A DNA stretch of 64,000 nucleotides from Pseudomonadota bacterium (GCA_022360315.1 JAKSDA010000564.1:1-64000), one strand, 5' to 3'; shown: positions 36,371-47,690, counted from the first letter of the stretch. The notes: generated from the letters alone by a model not told the origin. Made by a program: numbers and translations.

Positions 36371-37693
36371 ATGTTCTACGAAGTTGACATCCTCCGTACT
36401 GCACTTGAGTTAGCCAGTCACGCGCGGGCGAACTCGCCGTACTACCGGGAGCTATATCGAGATCTCCCGCCACAGCTGGTCGATTTTTCGTCCATTCCAC
36501 CAGTCGACCGAGCATCGTATTGGAAAGCGGTGAGCCCGACGCAAAACCGCGTTGCCACCGCTCCGCTCACCGGCGTCTTTATCGCCTCGGGGGGCACGAC
36601 CGGCTCGCCGAAGTATTCGGTTTATGCGCGCGATGAGTGGATGGAAACCCGCAAGGCGGCAGGATTCGGCGGTGCCAAGGCCGGACTCGAGCAAGGAGAT
36701 CGAGTGGCAAACATGGGCTCGGCTATCGATATGTACGGAAGCCTGATCATGAGTCACGCGGCCCTGTGGTGGAGCCCTGCCGACGTTCTCGAGTTTCCAA
36801 TGGGCGAGCCCGCCGCTCCCGATTTTCAAGCCGGCTCGCTGAGAAAACTGAAGTTGTTCGGAATTACCGCAGTTTTGACCACCACCAGCACGATCTGCCG
36901 GATCGCTGAGGAATACCTCGCCAACGCCGATCAGTACGGCCCGATTCCCCTCAAGAAAATCCTGTGCTCTGGAGAGGCATTATTTCCCGCACAGAAAGCC
37001 CTGCTCGAAAACGCCTTCCCCGGGGTACGGGTCGTCTCCGCCGGTCACGGATCGACCGATGCTGGCCCTATGGGCTTTGCAGATGACACATGCGACATAG
37101 GCGAACATCGTCGTTCCCCCTGCGCATTGATCGAGATCGTCGACGCCGAAACTGGAACTCTGATCACAGAGCCAGGGCGACCGGGTGACATGATCGTGAC
37201 CAACCTGGTTAGGCGCCTCATGCCGGTCATTCGATATCCAATAGGAGACCGGGCCCAGTGGGTCGAGGAGCAAGGAGGCGAGTATCGAAAGTACAGGCTG
37301 CTGGGCCGGACCGCGATCAACGCAAACCTCGCCGGAGTCTCCATTCGCTATGAGGAGCTCCATGACGTCATCACGACGTTTCTGCGCCGCGAGTACGACC
37401 TCGACGTACAAGGTATTCAGGTGGTCCTGACCTTAAAAGATCGCAAGGATATGATGGAGGTCAGGATCGCGACGCGCGGTCGGCCTGCCGGGGCTCACAG
37501 CAGTCTCGACGACGAGCTGCGAAGATTCATCGGTCGCGTCAAGGATTCCATCCAACTCGAGATCGATGCCGGCTACGTCCATCCTCTCGAAATAAACTGG
37601 GTCGATTACAACGATCTGATCTTCAGCCAGAAAACTGGCAAGCTGATAACAGTCATCGACCGGCGCTACGAGCGTGAAAGCGAGCAAAGGTGA
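36371..37693 (+). CDS. Adenylate-forming enzyme, phenylacetate-CoA-ligase-like
   Basis: A 440-residue protein. The ATG at 36371 was chosen because GGGGA lies 8 bp before it; a GTG five codons upstream is the alternative. The phosphate loop IASGGTTGSPK is at residues 71-81. Other family features are AGHGSTDAGP (A5-like), PGRPGDMIVTNL and YPIGDRAQW, and a short C-terminal domain. The length is like PaaK and its relatives, which activate aromatic or amino acids to adenylates and pass them to CoA or to a carrier protein. No carrier is next to it. It faces away from the oxygenase operon across the control region and probably activates a precursor for the same pathway. Confidence 0.75.
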   Translation: MFYEVDILRTALELASHARANSPYYRELYRDLPPQLVDFSSIPPVDRASYWKAVSPTQNRVATAPLTGVFIASGGTTGSPKYSVYARDEWMETRKAAGFGGAKAGLEQGDRVANMGSAIDMYGSLIMSHAALWWSPADVLEFPMGEPAAPDFQAGSLRKLKLFGITAVLTTTSTICRIAEEYLANADQYGPIPLKKILCSGEALFPAQKALLENAFPGVRVVSAGHGSTDAGPMGFADDTCDIGEHRRSPCALIEIVDAETGTLITEPGRPGDMIVTNLVRRLMPVIRYPIGDRAQWVEEQGGEYRKYRLLGRTAINANLAGVSIRYEELHDVITTFLRREYDLDVQGIQVVLTLKDRKDMMEVRIATRGRPAGAHSSLDDELRRFIGRVKDSIQLEIDAGYVHPLEINWVDYNDLIFSQKTGKLITVIDRRYERESEQR

Positions 37694-37809
37694 CCTGGTA
37701 GAGGCGCACGCATCGCGCTATACAGTCTCTCCCGACCACATTAATTACAGTCACCACGCCATCGGCTGCGGTCGTACGTGCCAAAAACCTGAGCGTTCGC
37801 GAAATCGCC

Positions 37810-39339
37810 ATGAAAACCGATCCACTGGCCGCGCTGGGCGCGGCGCTCAAATCGACCTGGACAGCGGACCTCCGTTCCCTGGCCGCAATGCGCATCGCAC
37901 TCGGCCTGGTCCTGACCTATGATCTCATCGACCGTACCTTCGACCTGGAAGCGTTCTATACCGACGCCGGAGTGATCCCACTCGCGGTCATTCGCGACCA
38001 GCTATCGGAAAAGGGTTGGTGGTCACTCCACGCTCTGCACGGATCGATCGGCTATATCTACTTTCTGCACGCCATCGCCATCGCCGCCGCGATTTCCATG
38101 ACTCTCGGTTATCGAACTCGCCTGGCCAGCGCGCTTTCGTGGATCCTCCTGGTATCTCTGGTCAATCGCAATTTCTTGACGGTTTATCCCGGCGACTATC
38201 TGATGCGCATGCTCCTGCTGGTGGGGATTTTCTTGCCGTGGGGACAGCGCATTTCGGTCGACCAGCTGCGCAGGTCGCGGGGCGAGAACCGCGACAATCA
38301 GGTCCGAAATCCCGCCACAATCGCTTTCTTCTGCTTTGTGTCGTTTTTTTTCTTCGCCGCCGGGCTGTCCAAGACCGGACCATCGTGGCAAGACGGCACA
38401 GCTGTCTACTACATGCTCAGCTTGCGATGGTTCGCCACCGGTTACGGTGATTTCTTGCTGCAGTGGCCGGGGATTACCCAGCCACTCACCTATGCAAATC
38501 TCTATATCGAGTTACTCTCGCCCCTGTTGCTGTTTTTCCCGTGGAAGAATGGGCCTATCCGGACAGCATTCATCGTTTCGGTCATCGCACAACTGATCGT
38601 TATCCGGCTTTTCATGAGCACATATCTGCTCTCGCACATCATGATCGCAGGCTTTCTGGGTATGTTGCCAGGCTGGTCATGGGAGCAGGTCGGACGGATT
38701 CCCGGCGTTGGTGCCATTTGCGCGAAATGGGACCTCCGCGGCGCAGCCGCGCCGCAGCGCGCCGGGCGCGATTCGCGGTGGTTCGCGACAATGCATAAGC
38801 TGACAGGGCTCGACAACGTGATTCCCGCCCTGCTCGTCGCACTGGTGCTATGGTCCGAGCTAATCCGGCTCGGCCAGGCCAGGTACTCACTGCCAGAATT
38901 GCCGCTTCCGCGTCCTCTCGATACCATTGCACAGACGGCTCGCTTACCGAACCACTGGACCATGTTTCCCAAGCCAAAGAGCTACGGTGATTTCTGGTAC
39001 GTGGTCGAGGCAACGACAAAGGATGGCCGTACATATGATCTGCTGAGGAACGCACCCCTGGACTGGCAAATGCCCGCGGTCATCCCGGATACTCTGCCCA
39101 ACTTCCGCTGGGGCAGATATATGCTGGAGATGAACGCGGGCCGCCGGGAAAACCGCAACCCAGACCTGTTCCGCAGCCTGTACGCGGACTATGCAGCGCG
39201 AAGCTGGAACGCGGGGCGTCCCGCCAGCCAGGCGCTCGATCACCTGCGGATCGTCGTTCCGTGGCGAAGTAGCTACTATATCGGACAAGAAGTTCCTCCC
39301 ATTCAGACCGACGTCGTTGCGGAGTTTGATTTCGAGTAA
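37810..39339 (+). CDS. HTTM-domain membrane protein (vitamin-K-dependent gamma-carboxylase-like)
   Basis: A 509-residue protein. Residues 20-320 contain at least seven hydrophobic segments and the HTTM features: LRSLAAMRIALGLVLTYDLI at the start, FLTVYPGDYLMRMLLLVGIF in the middle and NRNF before it. The last 190 residues are soluble (HWTMFPKPKSYGDFWYVVEA). HTTM proteins are distant relatives of the vitamin-K-dependent gamma-glutamyl carboxylase; most bacterial members have no known reaction, although some modify peptides or small molecules. It follows the ligase gene by 116 bp on the same strand, so it may belong to the pathway. A hairpin follows its stop. Confidence 0.78.
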   Translation: MKTDPLAALGAALKSTWTADLRSLAAMRIALGLVLTYDLIDRTFDLEAFYTDAGVIPLAVIRDQLSEKGWWSLHALHGSIGYIYFLHAIAIAAAISMTLGYRTRLASALSWILLVSLVNRNFLTVYPGDYLMRMLLLVGIFLPWGQRISVDQLRRSRGENRDNQVRNPATIAFFCFVSFFFFAAGLSKTGPSWQDGTAVYYMLSLRWFATGYGDFLLQWPGITQPLTYANLYIELLSPLLLFFPWKNGPIRTAFIVSVIAQLIVIRLFMSTYLLSHIMIAGFLGMLPGWSWEQVGRIPGVGAICAKWDLRGAAAPQRAGRDSRWFATMHKLTGLDNVIPALLVALVLWSELIRLGQARYSLPELPLPRPLDTIAQTARLPNHWTMFPKPKSYGDFWYVVEATTKDGRTYDLLRNAPLDWQMPAVIPDTLPNFRWGRYMLEMNAGRRENRNPDLFRSLYADYAARSWNAGRPASQALDHLRIVVPWRSSYYIGQEVPPIQTDVVAEFDFE

Positions 39340-39342
39340 ACC

Positions 39343-39367
39343 GCCATGACTGCCCGACAGGCATGGC
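39343..39367 (+). terminator. Hairpin after the HTTM gene
   Basis: GCCATG (39343-39348) pairs with CATGGC (39362-39367), and an inner CTG/CAG pair extends the stem. It begins 3 bp after the HTTM stop codon. The lack of a T run makes it an uncertain terminator. Confidence 0.4.
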
Positions 39368-39599
39368 CGTGATCCATCTGATGGCTATTTTCTTATCTCT
39401 ACTCGCCAGATCAAATCACCGATAGTTATACAAATCCATCGCGTCGAAATCCTGGCGGTAGCAGCTCTGCTCCACAGAGACGAAGGGCCATGGTCTTGCC
39501 ATTCGATTGGGCCGACTTTCGCCGATTGACAAGATCGGAGGTATGTGCGTAAAGTCGCACTATTGGATAGACGTAGGACATCAGCGAATCGAGGATAAC

Positions 39600-40952
39600 A
39601 TGTGGGTCAACCAGGTAAAGCGAGCCAAATCGTGTCTTTGGAAACATTTTTCCCGGTCACCGGTATACGTATTTGCACTTGTTATCATTGCTATTTCGGC
39701 CAGTTGCGATTCTGATGACGCCGAGGAGAAAACCGTTCTACGGGTAATTACATATCCGTGGATTCCGGATGCGGCCGACGATCAATTTGCCAGCCTGGAT
39801 GCGTTTATCGAAGAAGATTTCGAATCCAATTTTCCTGATATCGATCTTCAGCTCCGACCGATCAGTCAGAGTTTTGGGGTTTACGAGCTCGAAGCAGACA
39901 ATGGATCGGCGGGTTCGATCGTGCGCTGGTTAACCAATGAAGTCGTATCCTCCGACGAACATGAAGGGGAACAGGGATATCATCTCGTCGAGATCGATAC
40001 ACTCATCCTCGATGAGTTGCTGAATCGCGATTTACTCCGCCCATGGCAAGATGTGAGTACGTCGGACTGGCATCAGGCCGGCGAGGATGCGGTGACCCTG
40101 AATGGCAAAGTTTATGGCGTACCTCGGTTGATTTGCGGCCATTTTTTGTTTTCCCGCCACCAGGAATTGACGTCGGCTGGGACTGTGGACGAGCTCATCA
40201 CTGCAATCAACGACTCGCTTCCAACCGATAAACGGGCAATTAGCGGCAACTGGCTGGGCAGCTGGAATTCCACTGCACTATACCTGGATGCATGGCAAGA
40301 CACCTACCCTCAGGCCGACATCAATACAGCGTTTGGCTCGACCTCGGGCGCTGTCGACCTAGACGACAATGTGCTCGCAAAGTTAGAGAAAATAAGCGCA
40401 TTATGTCAGTTTGACGGTGCGAATCACTGTGTTGACGGCACCTATGACAATTGGGAGGATCCCCACCGCGCAGCGCGAGAGTTCGGCAAGGGGGAGACGT
40501 ATTCGATGTTTGGCTATTCCGAGAGGCTGCACTATATCGCCAGGGAGGCGAAAAAACAGAGTGTTCAGATCGACGACGTTCAACTCTCGTCGATCCCGCT
40601 GGGCGATGGCGTCATGCCCATCCTGTTTGCCGATGCATTCGTGATGCGCAAAGATTGTGATTCAACATGTCAAGCGGCTGCCGAAACGTTTGTGTCGTAT
40701 TTCAACTCGCCGCGAGTCCAAGAATATGTACTGATGAGCCGTGATGCCGGCGAAGACAGTATCCCGCGCTATCTACTGCCCGCCACGCGCAGCGCCTTTA
40801 CAGAAACCGAGCTGGCCAAAGATCGCTTTTACGTGGAACTGAACAAGCAGATCCGAGACGCCAAATCGTATCCCAATCAGAATTTTTACAAAGTCAAGGA
40901 CGAGGCGAAGTGCCAGATCTATACCTCGTTGAAAGCCCAGCCATGTGAGTAG
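39600..40952 (+). CDS. Thiaminase-I-like (thiamine pyridinylase) lipoprotein
   Basis: A 450-residue protein with start MWVNQVKRAK preceded by GAGG, and a lipoprotein signal (LVIIAISASC, Cys36). It has the fold pattern of periplasmic binding proteins, as thiaminase I does. Key segments match that family: HLVEIDTLILDELL, then YGVPRLICGHFLF with Cys179 at the nucleophile position, and MFGYSERL with Glu308 at the base position. The spacing of 129 residues is very near that of Bacillus thiaminase I (Cys113 and Glu241, from memory). Other features are DGVMPILFADAF and two Cys pairs. It would cleave thiamine by swapping the thiazole for another base. A thiamine-binding role without catalysis is the alternative. 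Confidence 0.66.
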   Translation: MWVNQVKRAKSCLWKHFSRSPVYVFALVIIAISASCDSDDAEEKTVLRVITYPWIPDAADDQFASLDAFIEEDFESNFPDIDLQLRPISQSFGVYELEADNGSAGSIVRWLTNEVVSSDEHEGEQGYHLVEIDTLILDELLNRDLLRPWQDVSTSDWHQAGEDAVTLNGKVYGVPRLICGHFLFSRHQELTSAGTVDELITAINDSLPTDKRAISGNWLGSWNSTALYLDAWQDTYPQADINTAFGSTSGAVDLDDNVLAKLEKISALCQFDGANHCVDGTYDNWEDPHRAAREFGKGETYSMFGYSERLHYIAREAKKQSVQIDDVQLSSIPLGDGVMPILFADAFVMRKDCDSTCQAAAETFVSYFNSPRVQEYVLMSRDAGEDSIPRYLLPATRSAFTETELAKDRFYVELNKQIRDAKSYPNQNFYKVKDEAKCQIYTSLKAQPCE

Positions 40953-41003
40953 CCCAGATCAGAACAAGCCGCCAACCGCGACTGCAAGCGTTCCCACATT
41001 CTA

Positions 41004-41161
41004 CACACGATCACGTTGACAATGCTCCAACGTGATCGTGTGCGGCCCGACCGCTTCGCGCTCGGGCTGTCATTTTTGGGCGAGCCCCTGGACGGCCGGA
41101 CGCCCGGCCGTTGGCCTCGCAACAGAATCACTTGGCTTGTTGCACAAACAAGATGATTCTG
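41004..41161. repeat. Structured intergenic repeat, copy B
   Basis: A chain of hairpins fills the space between two converging genes. Stem 1 pairs 41004-41018 with 41028-41042, 15 of 15 bases, loop of nine. Stem 2 (41045-41067) pairs GCCCGA/TCGGGC and CGC/GCG around TTC. Stem 3 is GGGC/GCCC at 41078-41087, stem 4 ACGGCCGG/CCGGCCGT at 41092-41111. The constant block TTGGCCTCGCAA is at 41111-41122, and stem 5 pairs CAGAATCA (41123-41130) with TGATTCTG (41154-41161) plus an inner CTTGTT/AACAAG. Stem 5 could act as a two-way terminator. Order and sequence match copy A at 8387-8521. Confidence 0.75.
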
Positions 41162-41162
41162 T

Positions 41163-42380
41163 TTAATTCCACAAGCCGAGCGAGAGTCCGGTGTTGCCGT
41201 ATTTATCCGCGATGTCGGCGGTAATGGAAAAGCGCACGCGATAGCGCTCGCGCCAGAAGCAGAACGACCAGATGCGCAAGTCCATGCCGGCGGTGACATG
41301 CAGTCGCCCGCTGACGCCGTCGAAGCGGCTGGGCTCCCAGTACGAACCACCGCGAACTCGCAGCAAACCCGGCTTCCATTCGAATTCGATTCCCGTGCGG
41401 ATCGATACGCTGGGGTCACGCCCCGAGCGCTGCAGCTGTTTGTCAAAAAATGCCTCGATGCCGTGGCCATTGTCGACCGGGCCGTCGATCACGACGTCAG
41501 TCGTGAGCACGACATAGCGCTCGTCGCGCCATCGCGCATCGATCCGCCGGTTCCAGCGGGTATCGGCCAGACGCCAGGCAATGCCCGCAGCCAGCCGCCA
41601 CGGCAACACGATCTCGCCGGGCAATATGTACCCCTCACAGTCCAGGGGGTCGCACCGGTCTCCGGTGACCTCGTCGCTGCTGGTCACCGGAAACGACATC
41701 ACCGCCCCAACCCGCACATCGCGGTCGCCCGGGTGCCACACAGCACCGGCCTCGATCGCTGAACCGGTGATCTCGAAGAGGGTGAACGCGGTCTCTACGC
41801 CGCCGCCGAATTTGGTGATGCGGTCGAGCCTGAGGCCGCCCGTTCGCACTGCCAGCCCCGCGGTGACGTCATTAAACTCTCGGGCCAGACCCACTCGGCC
41901 GACGATGAATTCCGGGTTGAGATCGATGTTGTCCTCGACCTCGATGGTCCGCTCAATACGATTTACGTTGCCGCCCAGGGCCCACTGCTTGTACCGCAAG
42001 ACCACGCCAAAGGTCACAACCGACAGTAAATCGAGACTCTCCTCGGCTTTCACGCCGTTGTTGTCAAAATCCGAACCCAGCGCCGGGTTGAGCCAGTCGA
42101 TGTGCCAGTCCCAGTCCCAGTTGCCCTTCGACGTTGCCGGACGTATGGCCGGAGCAGCCGGATTTGCCAGCAAACCCGACGACCCCTCGGCCATAGCAAC
42201 CGCAGCGCCGCCCATCCCGACAATGCGAATCGAGCCCAGCACCGACCCCTGGTAGAGATCGATGGCATAATCTCGGTTCTCGATGGGCTCGAACTCGGGC
42301 TGGGCCAGAGCCGACGCGGCCGGCAGGACAGCCGAGACAACCAATGACAGCACGACCGGCACGGTCCATCGACAACGCAT
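41163..42380 (-). CDS. Outer-membrane beta-barrel protein (FadL/PorV-like)
   Basis: A 405-residue protein with a signal peptide (MRCRWTVPVVLSLVVSAVLP, cleavage after ALA near residue 26). The first mature segment GSIRIVGMGGAAVAMAEGSSG, then LLANPAA, is the typical opening of FadL/PorV-type barrels, where a Gly-rich turn is followed by an Asn-Pro hatch. The rest alternates polar and hydrophobic residues in short strands with many Trp, Tyr and Arg, and the C terminus ends in LGLWN, an aromatic-containing end as in barrels. Transport or assembly function cannot be told. Its stop meets hairpin 5 of the structured repeat, which may end transcription here. Confidence 0.7.
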   Translation of the reverse strand: MRCRWTVPVVLSLVVSAVLPAASALAQPEFEPIENRDYAIDLYQGSVLGSIRIVGMGGAAVAMAEGSSGLLANPAAPAIRPATSKGNWDWDWHIDWLNPALGSDFDNNGVKAEESLDLLSVVTFGVVLRYKQWALGGNVNRIERTIEVEDNIDLNPEFIVGRVGLAREFNDVTAGLAVRTGGLRLDRITKFGGGVETAFTLFEITGSAIEAGAVWHPGDRDVRVGAVMSFPVTSSDEVTGDRCDPLDCEGYILPGEIVLPWRLAAGIAWRLADTRWNRRIDARWRDERYVVLTTDVVIDGPVDNGHGIEAFFDKQLQRSGRDPSVSIRTGIEFEWKPGLLRVRGGSYWEPSRFDGVSGRLHVTAGMDLRIWSFCFWRERYRVRFSITADIADKYGNTGLSLGLWN

Positions 42381-42580
42381 CGGCGCATCATAACGCGATC
42401 TGCCGTTTGACGTGTGCGGTCCGGCACGATCTGCCAGCCTCTGCGATCGGGCTCTCTTTTGAGAAGTGCCGAGCGATCGCGGTCACCCCGTCACTCTCCG
42501 AGAGAGTGCGCACCAACCTCGTCGATCCTCATGCGCTTGCGGTGCGCGATCTCACAGCGATTCACGCTACACTGGACCCG

Positions 42581-45329
<2,749 letters not shown>

Positions 45330-45340
<11 letters not shown>

Positions 45341-45377
45341 CAATGTCGAGCCTCGCCACACTAGCAATGTCGAGCCT
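45330..45377 (+). repeat. 24-bp tandem duplication spanning a stop and a start
   Basis: Two exact adjacent 24-bp copies (CGCCACACTAGCAATGTCGA plus GCCT) at 45330-45353 and 45354-45377. Copy one contains the histidine-kinase TAG stop and an ATG; copy two contains the same ATG. The zinc-ribbon gene can therefore start at 45343 or 45367. Confidence 0.9.
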
Positions 45378-45786
45378 ACAACAGATATGCACCTCATGCG
45401 ACCGGCTGGCCGAGACTCGATGTCCGCGCTGCGAGCAGCCGCTGTGCGCCGTACACGAAGTACCGGCCCATCGATCGCATTGCGGCTTCTGCCAGCTGGC
45501 AGTGGATGCTCGGGTCCGCAGCCGACTGGCCGGACGCATTACCGTGGCGGCCTCTGCCGCCGTGGCCGGCATGGTCGGGGGCGCGCTGATCATCATGCTG
45601 GCAGCCAGTGCGCTCGGCATCAGCTCCGAATTCATCATCTTGATGATGCTGGTGGCCGAGCTGGGATGCGGCGCCCTCTCGGCCTACGCTGCCGATCAAA
45701 AGATGCAGCATTGGCTGCGCAAACGCGCCGAGACTGAACTGGGTCAACTTCCTGAGGCCAGATTATTGCCCGGACGAAACGACTGA
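45343..45786 (+). CDS. Zinc-ribbon protein with two membrane segments
   Basis: A 147-residue protein (139 if the second ATG at 45367 is used). The N-terminal 45 residues hold CTSCDRLAETRCPRCEQPLC followed by HEVPAHRSHCGFC, an arrangement of Cys and His like a B-box type zinc finger. Two membrane helices follow at about 70-115 (AAVAGMVGGALIIMLAAS, then FIILMMLVAELGCGALSAY) and a charged tail. It lies 3 bp after the sensor-kinase stop and is surely co-transcribed with it; it could help locate or modulate the kinase. Nothing more specific is known to me. Confidence 0.65.
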   Translation: MSSLATLAMSSLQQICTSCDRLAETRCPRCEQPLCAVHEVPAHRSHCGFCQLAVDARVRSRLAGRITVAASAAVAGMVGGALIIMLAASALGISSEFIILMMLVAELGCGALSAYAADQKMQHWLRKRAETELGQLPEARLLPGRND

Positions 45787-45844
45787 TCGGACAACCCGCA
45801 AACAGGTGCCGGCGGTCGCGGCCGGCCCGGGCCGGTTTCGCCGC

Positions 45845-46387
45845 TCACCATGCGCGCCCGCCGGGAATGACTTTGAGCTTGGCCCGCATCGTCTCTCGTT
45901 CGAGTGCCTTGAGGGCGGGCGAATTCGGGCATTTTTGCAGCCCTTCGCGAAAGGTTGCCGCAGCCCGCTCGAGCTGGCCGAGCCCGTCTTCTATCAGTGC
46001 TTTTTCATAATAGAGATCTTCGAGCAGCCAGTCGTCGTCCACGCCGCCGGTACAGCCGAGGCGGACAAAGGCCTCGTCAATGGCGGCGAGCGCCTCGTCG
46101 TAGCGTTCGAGATCAGCCAGGACTGCGGCGCGCCAGTAATGCGCCTCGGCCATGGTTGAGTGATAATGCAGGGCCATCTCGACCGCTGCAAGCGCGGCGA
46201 AGTCATCGTCGAGCGCGGAGTGCACCTGGGCTTTGACCAGCCACGCGCTGGCGCTGTCGGATTGGATGGCCAGAGCCCGATTGACAAAGTCGCTGGCCTC
46301 GAGAAGAGCGCTTGCATCCTCGCTTTGAGCCAGTAGCGACCTGGCTACCTCGAGGTTGTCTTCGAACTCACTCTCGTACGTATTCAT
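45845..46387 (-). CDS. TPR-repeat protein
   Basis: A 180-residue soluble protein made of about four TPR-like helix pairs: ALLEASDFVNRALAIQSDSA, SAWLVKAQVHSALDD, AHYWRAAVLADLERYDEAL and YYEKALIEDGLGQLERAAAT. No signal or membrane segment. It starts with MNTYESEFEDN, with no strong ribosome site. It converges on the zinc-ribbon gene and is followed upstream, 77 bp away, by the acyltransferase gene on the same strand, so the two may be one transcript. Its partner is not evident. Confidence 0.7.
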   Translation of the reverse strand: MNTYESEFEDNLEVARSLLAQSEDASALLEASDFVNRALAIQSDSASAWLVKAQVHSALDDDFAALAAVEMALHYHSTMAEAHYWRAAVLADLERYDEALAAIDEAFVRLGCTGGVDDDWLLEDLYYEKALIEDGLGQLERAAATFREGLQKCPNSPALKALERETMRAKLKVIPGGRAW

Positions 46388-46464
46388 CGATTTTGCTTCT
46401 CAATGGTAGCACAGCCCCCGCAGTGTGCACCTGGCCTGTCCCTGCACAGCAACCCTGCCCCTGG

Positions 46465-47625
46465 TCAGCCGCGCACTACCGATTTGCGCCGCTTCAGCGC
46501 ACCATCGACCATGGATTGGATGGTCGACCGCACCTGCTCGGCCAATTTATTGACTAGCAAGCGGTCATCTGCACGCTCGGGACCGTAGTCCGCTGCCAGA
46601 TCGATCGCAGGACCAAAAATCAGATACCATTTACTGGGTACAGGGACAAGTCCGAGTGGGCCCAAAATGGGAAATGTCGGCGTTATCGGGATATATGGCA
46701 CGTTGAGCGACTTGGTAAGCCAGGTGACCTTACGCAGGATCGGCATGGATTCTTCAGCTCCCACCACGGCCACCGGGATAATGGGAGAGCGGGTGCGCAG
46801 GGCCAGCTTGACAAAACCGCCCCGGCCGAATCGCTGCAGTCTGTAGCGATCGCGAAACAATTTGCCGGTGCCTTTTTGTCCCTCGGGAAACACGATGATG
46901 ACCTGGTCGCTGGCGAGCAGCCGCTCGGCGTTTTCCGGACAGGCCCGGACCCCGCCGATGCGATTGATCAGCGTGCCGAGATAGGGAAAATGAAAGATAA
47001 AGTCCTCGACCAGCGGCCGCGCATCTCGCCGCCCCGGGTGCTCGCGCCGCATGGCTTGCATGATCATGACGCCGTCGTAGGGCAGCGTACCGGCGTGATT
47101 GGCCACGATGATGGCTCGACCGGTATCGGGAACATGGGCAATGCCGGTGGCCTCGACGCGAAAATAGGACGTGTACAGTAAATTGAGTAGCGGCTCGAAC
47201 CGGGACAGAACAATGGGATCGCGGCCGAATTCGTCGACCACGTCGGAGCGACTCTGCATGGCCAGCTGCCGGTAGCGTCGCCACAAAAACTCGAGCGGCA
47301 AATGGCGCCGCTGCTCGATGGGAAACGCCGGGGTCAGGCGTTCGCGCACTCGCCGTTCGAGTTCGCGTATCTCGCGTTTTCTGCGCTCGGGGTCGGGCAG
47401 AACCGACTCGATGGGCGGGCCGTAATCGCGCTGGGGAACCACGGCTTCGCCGCCCAGGATCACAAAGTCACCACTGTCCCCGGGGTCACTCTCGCGCTGC
47501 GCCGAGGCCCCGGCCCAATCGGACTCGGGCACGGCAGCGTCGGGTACGGCGCTGTCTTGATCTGCGCCGTCAGAGGTCGGAGCCACAGAGTCGCTTTGAT
47601 CTGGCGGCTGGGTGTCGTTAGGCAT
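46465..47625 (-). CDS. PlsC-type lysophospholipid acyltransferase
   Basis: A 386-residue protein, start chosen at MPNDTQPPDQSDS. The first 110 residues are acidic and disordered. The acyltransferase part has IIVANHAGTLPYDGVMI (catalytic His, then Asp), FPEGQKGTGKLF (the second block with Glu-Gly) and IIPVAVVGAEES, the normal order. The HAGTLPYD spacing of six residues is like the hemolysin-type acyltransferase subgroup, where HxxxxD is the classic form. It would acylate lysophospholipid or a similar lipid. It lies 96 bp downstream of the SDR-like gene, a pair that also occurs in other genomes (established only as a neighbourhood pattern). A 13-bp tandem repeat lies in the spacer. Confidence 0.8.
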   Translation of the reverse strand: MPNDTQPPDQSDSVAPTSDGADQDSAVPDAAVPESDWAGASAQRESDPGDSGDFVILGGEAVVPQRDYGPPIESVLPDPERRKREIRELERRVRERLTPAFPIEQRRHLPLEFLWRRYRQLAMQSRSDVVDEFGRDPIVLSRFEPLLNLLYTSYFRVEATGIAHVPDTGRAIIVANHAGTLPYDGVMIMQAMRREHPGRRDARPLVEDFIFHFPYLGTLINRIGGVRACPENAERLLASDQVIIVFPEGQKGTGKLFRDRYRLQRFGRGGFVKLALRTRSPIIPVAVVGAEESMPILRKVTWLTKSLNVPYIPITPTFPILGPLGLVPVPSKWYLIFGPAIDLAADYGPERADDRLLVNKLAEQVRSTIQSMVDGALKRRKSVVRG

Positions 47626-47664
47626 GCGGGTTTTCCAAACTGTTATCCGTGGGCACTGTCGGTG

Positions 47665-47690
47665 GAGGCTATCTTCAGAGGCTATCTTCA
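47665..47690. repeat. 13-bp tandem repeat in a spacer
   Basis: GAGGCTATCTTCA occurs twice in a row between the SDR-like gene and the acyltransferase gene. Related but diverged words (GGTATCTCCG, GCTATCCG) follow at 47706-47730. No function is apparent. Confidence 0.7.

Noticed and set aside
42412..42470. Possible third copy of the hairpin-chain repeat near the histidine-kinase start
   Set aside because: A GTGTGCGG word and a TCGGGCTCTC word occur in the right order, but the stems between them do not pair and the constant block is missing.
42344..42580. Longer N terminus for the sensor histidine kinase
   Set aside because: The extra 79 codons have no domain or membrane pattern, overlap the promoter space of the divergent barrel gene, and a better start lies at 42581 or 42599.
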